Positions 13,746 through 16,028 of a stretch of DNA of 16,028 bases are shown piece by piece. This stretch comes from Candidatus Doudnabacteria bacterium RIFCSPHIGHO2_02_FULL_46_11 (GTDB lineage: Bacteria > Patescibacteriota > Doudnabacteria > UBA920 > 2-02-FULL-46-11), in contig MFES01000025.1 in assembly GCA_001779955.1 (NCBI GenBank), positions 19,125 through 35,152 on the forward strand. Direction: 5' to 3'. Position numbers and translations under genes: made by a program. The first letter of the stretch is position 1, and every line of letters starts with the position of its first letter. The notes under the pieces were generated by a model, which was not told where the DNA came from, ran no database searches, and worked only from the letters and a program-made list of their open reading frames with translations.

Positions 13746-14234
13746 TTATGAATTTCTCTTATAAACTTTTACTTGCGGAACTTTGAGTAACCTATCACCC
13801 CTTTTATAACCCGGGCTAATCTCTTCAGCGATCAGGCCGTCTTCATCTCCTTCAACTTGCCCAACCGCCTCGTGGAGTTCGGGATCAAACTTCTCACCCA
13901 CGGTCTTAATGTGTTTAACTCCCAAACTATCCAAAGTATCATGCAGCCTTTTACGAACTCCCACCAAGCCCCTTTTCCAATCTTCCAGACCTTGAGCTTC
14001 AGCCGGCACGTGCTCGAGTAACCGATCCAGGTCCTCAGCGAGCTTCAAAAATTCTATGATAATCCGGTTCTCGGCAAAATCCACTAACTGCCTGTGATGT
14101 CCCTCATTGCGTCGTTTATAGTTTTCAAAATCCGCAACCGCTCGTTGCCAACCCTTCAGGTTGTCTTCCGCAAGCTTTTTAACTTCCGCAAGCTCCACAA
14201 TAAAATCATGGTCTTCTACTTGTTGTTCATCCAT
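13746..14234 (-). CDS. grpE: Nucleotide exchange factor GrpE
   Basis: 162 aa. An acidic N-terminus is followed by the long dimerising helix (about 10-65, with NLKGWQRAVADFENYKRR) and the C-terminal beta domain holding the family motif EKFDPELHEAVGQVEGDE and the ending GYKRGDRLLKVPQVKVYK, quoted separately. GrpE releases ADP from DnaK. The ATG at 14232-14234 has no Shine-Dalgarno sequence, because the upstream DNA is the AT-rich element at 14251-14320 and its edge. The gap to hrcA is 77 bp and that to dnaK 17 bp, so the three should be one transcript. Confidence 0.95.
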   Translation of the reverse strand: MDEQQVEDHDFIVELAEVKKLAEDNLKGWQRAVADFENYKRRNEGHHRQLVDFAENRIIIEFLKLAEDLDRLLEHVPAEAQGLEDWKRGLVGVRKRLHDTLDSLGVKHIKTVGEKFDPELHEAVGQVEGDEDGLIAEEISPGYKRGDRLLKVPQVKVYKRNS

Positions 14235-14250
14235 GAATTTTTCAATTCAC

Positions 14251-14320
14251 AATTTTCAATTTTCAAACAATTATTTAATTGAGAAATTGTTTAGAAATTA
14301 GTAATTAAAAATTAGAAATT
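14251..14320. repeat. AT-rich palindromic element, copy C (shorter core)
   Basis: The left arm AATTTTCAATTTTCAAACAA is identical to copy A, and the right arm GTTTAGAAATTAG matches copies A and B. The core is shorter and forms its own hairpin (AAACAATT paired with AATTGTTT-type words). The hrcA stop codon (14312-14314) and its last two residues (N, F) are encoded inside it. Confidence 0.7.
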
Positions 14321-15067
14321 ATGAGCTACAAATGTAGCGATTAATGCTGCGCCCAAGCCAGTACTCAAGAGCTTGGCAATATACTCCACCACCGACAAGT
14401 TCTTATCGTATTTCATCCTTTTCGGGCCGACTATACCAATTAAACCTTTTTCACCGTTTGGCATCTTAACGCCCGAAACAATCAGGGTATAGTCGGAAGT
14501 TCCGGCTAGCTTTATTTCCCGCCCAATATGTACCTCCGGCTGGTCGCCGAAATACTTGGTCATTAACTCATGGGAATGATCTTCAATTTCCTCCAGAAAC
14601 GAAACGGCCTCGCGGGCTTCATCCGGTTTTGACTCCTGGCCTATGAGGTTGGCCGCACCGGACGTTCCTGATTGATCCGGCAAAAGGGCAAAAGCCGCCT
14701 GGCTGGTCGATTCAGACAACAGCTTTGAAATAGAACGACCCAGTTCCTCATGCTTGCGCTTGAGAGTGAGCAGCTCCTCCCGCAAATGCTTGCGTTCGCG
14801 CTCGGAAAGCTCGAATCGACGCATAAGTTCGGCTACGAACAGCTTGTAGCCTTTGTCGGTAGGAACTCGTCCGGCTGAAGTATGAGGCTGTGTTAAAAAA
14901 CCGTCTTTTTCGAGCCTAGACATCGTGCTTCGGATGGTAGCCGGAGAAACGCCAAGATTATACGCTTCGGCTATTTCCTTACTGCCTACCGGATGGCCGG
15001 TGTTTATGTACTCTTTTATTATGGCCGCAAGAATTACGGCCGAACGGCTGTTCAATGACATTGGCAT
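14312..15067 (-). CDS. hrcA: Heat-inducible transcription repressor HrcA (short form)
   Basis: 251 aa, against about 340 in most bacteria. The winged-helix N-terminus is clear (LNSRSAVILAAIIKEYI, GSKEIAEAYNLGVSPATIRS, then TSAGRVPTDKGY). A charged coiled-coil segment follows (about 85-115). The C-terminal part keeps VHIGREI and GLIGIVGPKRMKYDKNLSVV of the GAF-like domain, but the middle of that domain is reduced. HrcA binds CIRCE and represses chaperone genes. The start is the first of two close in-frame ATGs, ten bases from CIRCE site 1; no Shine-Dalgarno sequence is visible. The stop codon is supplied by an AT-rich repeat. Confidence 0.94.
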   Translation of the reverse strand: MPMSLNSRSAVILAAIIKEYINTGHPVGSKEIAEAYNLGVSPATIRSTMSRLEKDGFLTQPHTSAGRVPTDKGYKLFVAELMRRFELSERERKHLREELLTLKRKHEELGRSISKLLSESTSQAAFALLPDQSGTSGAANLIGQESKPDEAREAVSFLEEIEDHSHELMTKYFGDQPEVHIGREIKLAGTSDYTLIVSGVKMPNGEKGLIGIVGPKRMKYDKNLSVVEYIAKLLSTGLGAALIATFVAHNF

Positions 15068-15076
15068 TTTTCAGGA

Positions 15077-15103
15077 TTAGCACTAAACATAAAAGAGTGC
15101 TAT
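15077..15103. promoter_or_regulatory. CIRCE operator 1 (HrcA binding site)
   Basis: TTAGCACTA, nine bases, then GAGTGCTAT. Against the consensus TTAGCACTC-N9-GAGTGCTAA each half has one mismatch. It lies between the predicted -10 and the hrcA start codon. GAGTGC (15095-15100) also pairs with GCACTC (15105-15110), giving an alternative overlapping inverted repeat. Confidence 0.93.
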
Positions 15104-15113
15104 TGCACTCTTT

Positions 15114-15142
15114 ATACTATACTTGGCACTCTACCCTGTCAA
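15114..15142 (-). promoter_or_regulatory. Predicted promoter of the hrcA cluster
   Basis: On the minus strand a perfect TTGACA -35 (15137-15142) is followed by TAGTAT after 17 bases (15114-15119) or TATAGT after 15 (15116-15121). The -35 lies inside the second CIRCE-like site and the predicted start lies at CIRCE site 1, so HrcA would block RNA polymerase directly. Confidence 0.75.
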
Positions 15143-15149
15143 GTGCCAA
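15123..15149. promoter_or_regulatory. Second CIRCE-like operator overlapping the -35
   Basis: TTGGCACTC, nine bases, then AAGTGCCAA. The spacing equals that of CIRCE exactly and the half-sites have one and two mismatches to the consensus. Its right end (TGCCAA, 15144-15149) is also one of the direct repeats flanking the element at 15150-15352. Confidence 0.7.
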
Positions 15150-15352
15150 CCCTGTATAATTACCCCGATAATCTTAACGCCTTATATTTAGTCTAACCCC
15201 AATACTAATTTATGGTGCAACAGATGTATTAATATACCTACCTTCGGCGGTTAAGATTAAAAAAACTTAATACTTATCATAATACGTATGTGCATACGTA
15301 TTATGATGGCTTATCTACAAAACCAGCCGGAGATCGGGGAATTTATACAGGG
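15150..15352. mobile_element. MITE-like element with terminal inverted repeats, copy 2
   Basis: The ends CCCTGTATAATTACCCCGAT (15150-15169) and, on the other strand, 15333-15352 match at 18 of 20 positions. The 6-mer TGCCAA flanks both sides (15144-15149 and 15353-15358) and the match runs on for CCC. Inside, TAATCTTAACGCC (15169-15181) pairs with GGCGGTTAAGATTA (15247-15260, one extra G), and 15276-15307 is a hairpin. The left end shares CCCCGATAATCTT with copy 1. No protein is encoded; the 432 bases from hrcA to the next gene hold only control sites and repeats. Confidence 0.65.
15276..15307. repeat. Near-perfect 15-bp inverted repeat with two-base centre
   Basis: CATAATACGTATG (15278-15290) and CATACGTATTATG (15293-15305) flank TG, and two further pairs extend the stem. 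It lies inside the element at 15150-15352. No U-run follows on either strand. Confidence 0.75.
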
Positions 15353-15388
15353 TGCCAACCCCAAATGAAGTCCACTTTTAGATAATCG

Positions 15389-15424
15389 GCATCCGCCACA
15401 GGCGGATTACTTCGTTCGGGATGC
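15389..15424. repeat. GC-rich hairpin between the element and the atypical gene
   Basis: ATCCGCC and GGCGGAT enclose ACA (15391-15407). An alternative outer pairing joins GCATCC (15389-15394) with GGATGC (15419-15424), so two competing folds are possible. Confidence 0.5.
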
Positions 15425-15445
15425 TAATTCCCTCCGGGCATGTTT

Positions 15446-15477
15446 AAGGGGCGCCGGCGGAATTGCCGGCGCCCCTT
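15446..15477. terminator. GC-rich hairpin terminator behind the atypical gene
   Basis: A perfect 13-bp stem (AAGGGGCGCCGGC with its complement) encloses a six-base loop. Only TTT follows on the plus strand and AAACAT on the minus strand, so the U-run is weak; the stem strength and its place 23 bases behind the minus-strand stop support a terminator role for that gene. Confidence 0.6.
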
Positions 15478-15499
15478 TGTAGGCCCTCGACCCTCCTTT

Positions 15500-15853
15500 T
15501 TAGTCCTCGTAGATTGGCCGTTCGAAGCCCGGGTCGGTCACGGGATCGAAGAAATGGTCGTCGGGCAGGTGATGGACGACCAGATCGGCGAATACCGATT
15601 CGGGCGCGCGGATGATTCCGGCCCAGCGGCACCCTCGCGCGAATGTCGCCGCGCACAGCGCCAACTCACGCCTGGTAAGCGGCGCGTTGTGCGCTTGCTC
15701 GAGCGAGTTGAAGGCCCAGACGCGGTATCCTTCGCGTAGAGCCTGTTGGCAGGCCTCGATCTGTTGGCGAGACGCGCGCGGCTTGAGGTACTGCAAAGCA
15801 CGCTCGTCTTTCACCTCGCCAGAGATGCGCCAATGATGGTAGGGATCTCCCAT
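15500..15853 (-). CDS. Hypothetical protein of GC-rich composition
   Basis: 117 aa from the ATG at 15851-15853, preferred over an upstream in-frame GTG (15859) because a full AAGGAGG (15859-15865) sits five bases before it and overlaps that GTG. The protein is soluble, with aromatic and His-rich ends (MGDPYHHWRISGEVKDERAL; HHLPDDHFFDPVTDPGFERP) and a helical, Ala/Arg-rich middle containing ASRQQIEACQQALREGYRVW and two further cysteines. I do not recognise it. Codon use is much richer in G+C than in the chaperone genes, the Shine-Dalgarno sequence is far stronger than theirs, and a GC-rich hairpin follows. It looks like an independent, possibly transferred cassette. Other open frames over the same bases lack a ribosome binding site. 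Confidence 0.65.
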   Translation of the reverse strand: MGDPYHHWRISGEVKDERALQYLKPRASRQQIEACQQALREGYRVWAFNSLEQAHNAPLTRRELALCAATFARGCRWAGIIRAPESVFADLVVHHLPDDHFFDPVTDPGFERPIYED

Positions 15854-16028
15854 GAACACCTCCTTCGGGTTTGGCCGAATTCTTGCGGTCAGTGCAGACA
15901 GCCCTGCCCCATGAACCGCGACTCATACGCCTGCGCCATCGCTTCTTAGCGGAAGCCAGAGGCATTTAGCAGGGATGGAAAGAGAAGGACGACCGGCGGC
16001 CGGCGGAGTCGGATAAAACCAGCCCATC
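15854..16028. other. GC-rich leader region, no convincing gene
   Basis: Apart from the Shine-Dalgarno sequence of the gene at 15500-15853, I see a 16-codon minus-strand frame (MAQAYESRFMGQGCLH) with only a weak AAGAAG upstream, and a GC palindromic stretch (CCGGCGGCCGGCGG near 15993-16007). A leader peptide is possible but unsupported. The region continues past the window edge. Confidence 0.3.

Noticed and set aside
9091..14320. Spaced AT-rich repeats as a CRISPR array
   Set aside because: Copies are separated by whole genes, differ in orientation, and have no regular spacers or cas genes.
15155..15160. TATAAT on the plus strand as a promoter toward the right edge
   Set aside because: No -35 at suitable spacing and no plus-strand gene downstream; the bases belong to the terminal repeat of the element.
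15440..15965. Several further open frames over the GC-rich right edge on both strands
   Set aside because: High G+C makes stops rare; only the frame at 15500-15853 has a consensus Shine-Dalgarno sequence and a hairpin just behind its stop.

Overview
The window looks like part of a small-genome bacterium of the Candidate Phyla Radiation (Patescibacteria, probably a Parcubacteria-type lineage). This is an inference from overall character: moderately AT-rich DNA, short spacers, a shortened HrcA, a single-domain response regulator, a DUF3467 protein, several multi-pass proteins I do not recognise, and many palindromic repeats. No taxonomic marker such as rRNA is present.

Layout. 1-3225: a CheY-like response regulator cut by the left edge and a CdaR/PucR-type regulator (+), convergent with a type II NADH dehydrogenase (-). 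3333-5772: on the minus strand, an ABC-2 exporter (ATPase then permease) followed by an RluB-type pseudouridine synthase. 5804-5963: tRNA-Lys(UUU) with a back-to-back promoter and a textbook terminator. 6041-8401 (+): a small membrane protein, a decayed stretch ending in a DUF4258-like remnant overlapping a DUF2283 gene, a composition-shifted small gene between terminators, and a DedA/VTT membrane protein. 8459-15067 (-): the heat-shock chaperone cluster in the order hrcA, grpE, dnaK, DUF3467 gene, 7-TM protein, dnaJ, 5-TM protein, ending in an intrinsic terminator that overlaps the 3' end of dedA. 15068-15499: the hrcA control region with two CIRCE-like operators, then a transposon-like inverted-repeat element. 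15500-16028: a GC-rich segment with one convincing unknown gene.

How it works together. HrcA should bind the two CIRCE sites, which overlap the -35 element and the start of the hrcA transcript, and so repress the whole chaperone cluster; DnaK-DnaJ-GrpE form the folding machine. Two uncharacterised proteins (DUF3467 and a 312-aa membrane protein) lie between dnaK and dnaJ and may be co-expressed with them.

The most unusual signal is a dense set of short mobile-looking palindromic elements. (1) A pair with terminal inverted repeats and flanking direct repeats lies at 389-541 and 15144-15358. (2) An AT-rich family has three copies in chaperone-cluster spacers plus a fragment between the ABC genes. 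(3) GC-rich palindromes lie in spacers, and two more are in frame inside dnaK. Several elements supply the stop codon of the gene they abut (response regulator, hrcA, dnaJ). No CRISPR array, rRNA, or transposase gene was seen.
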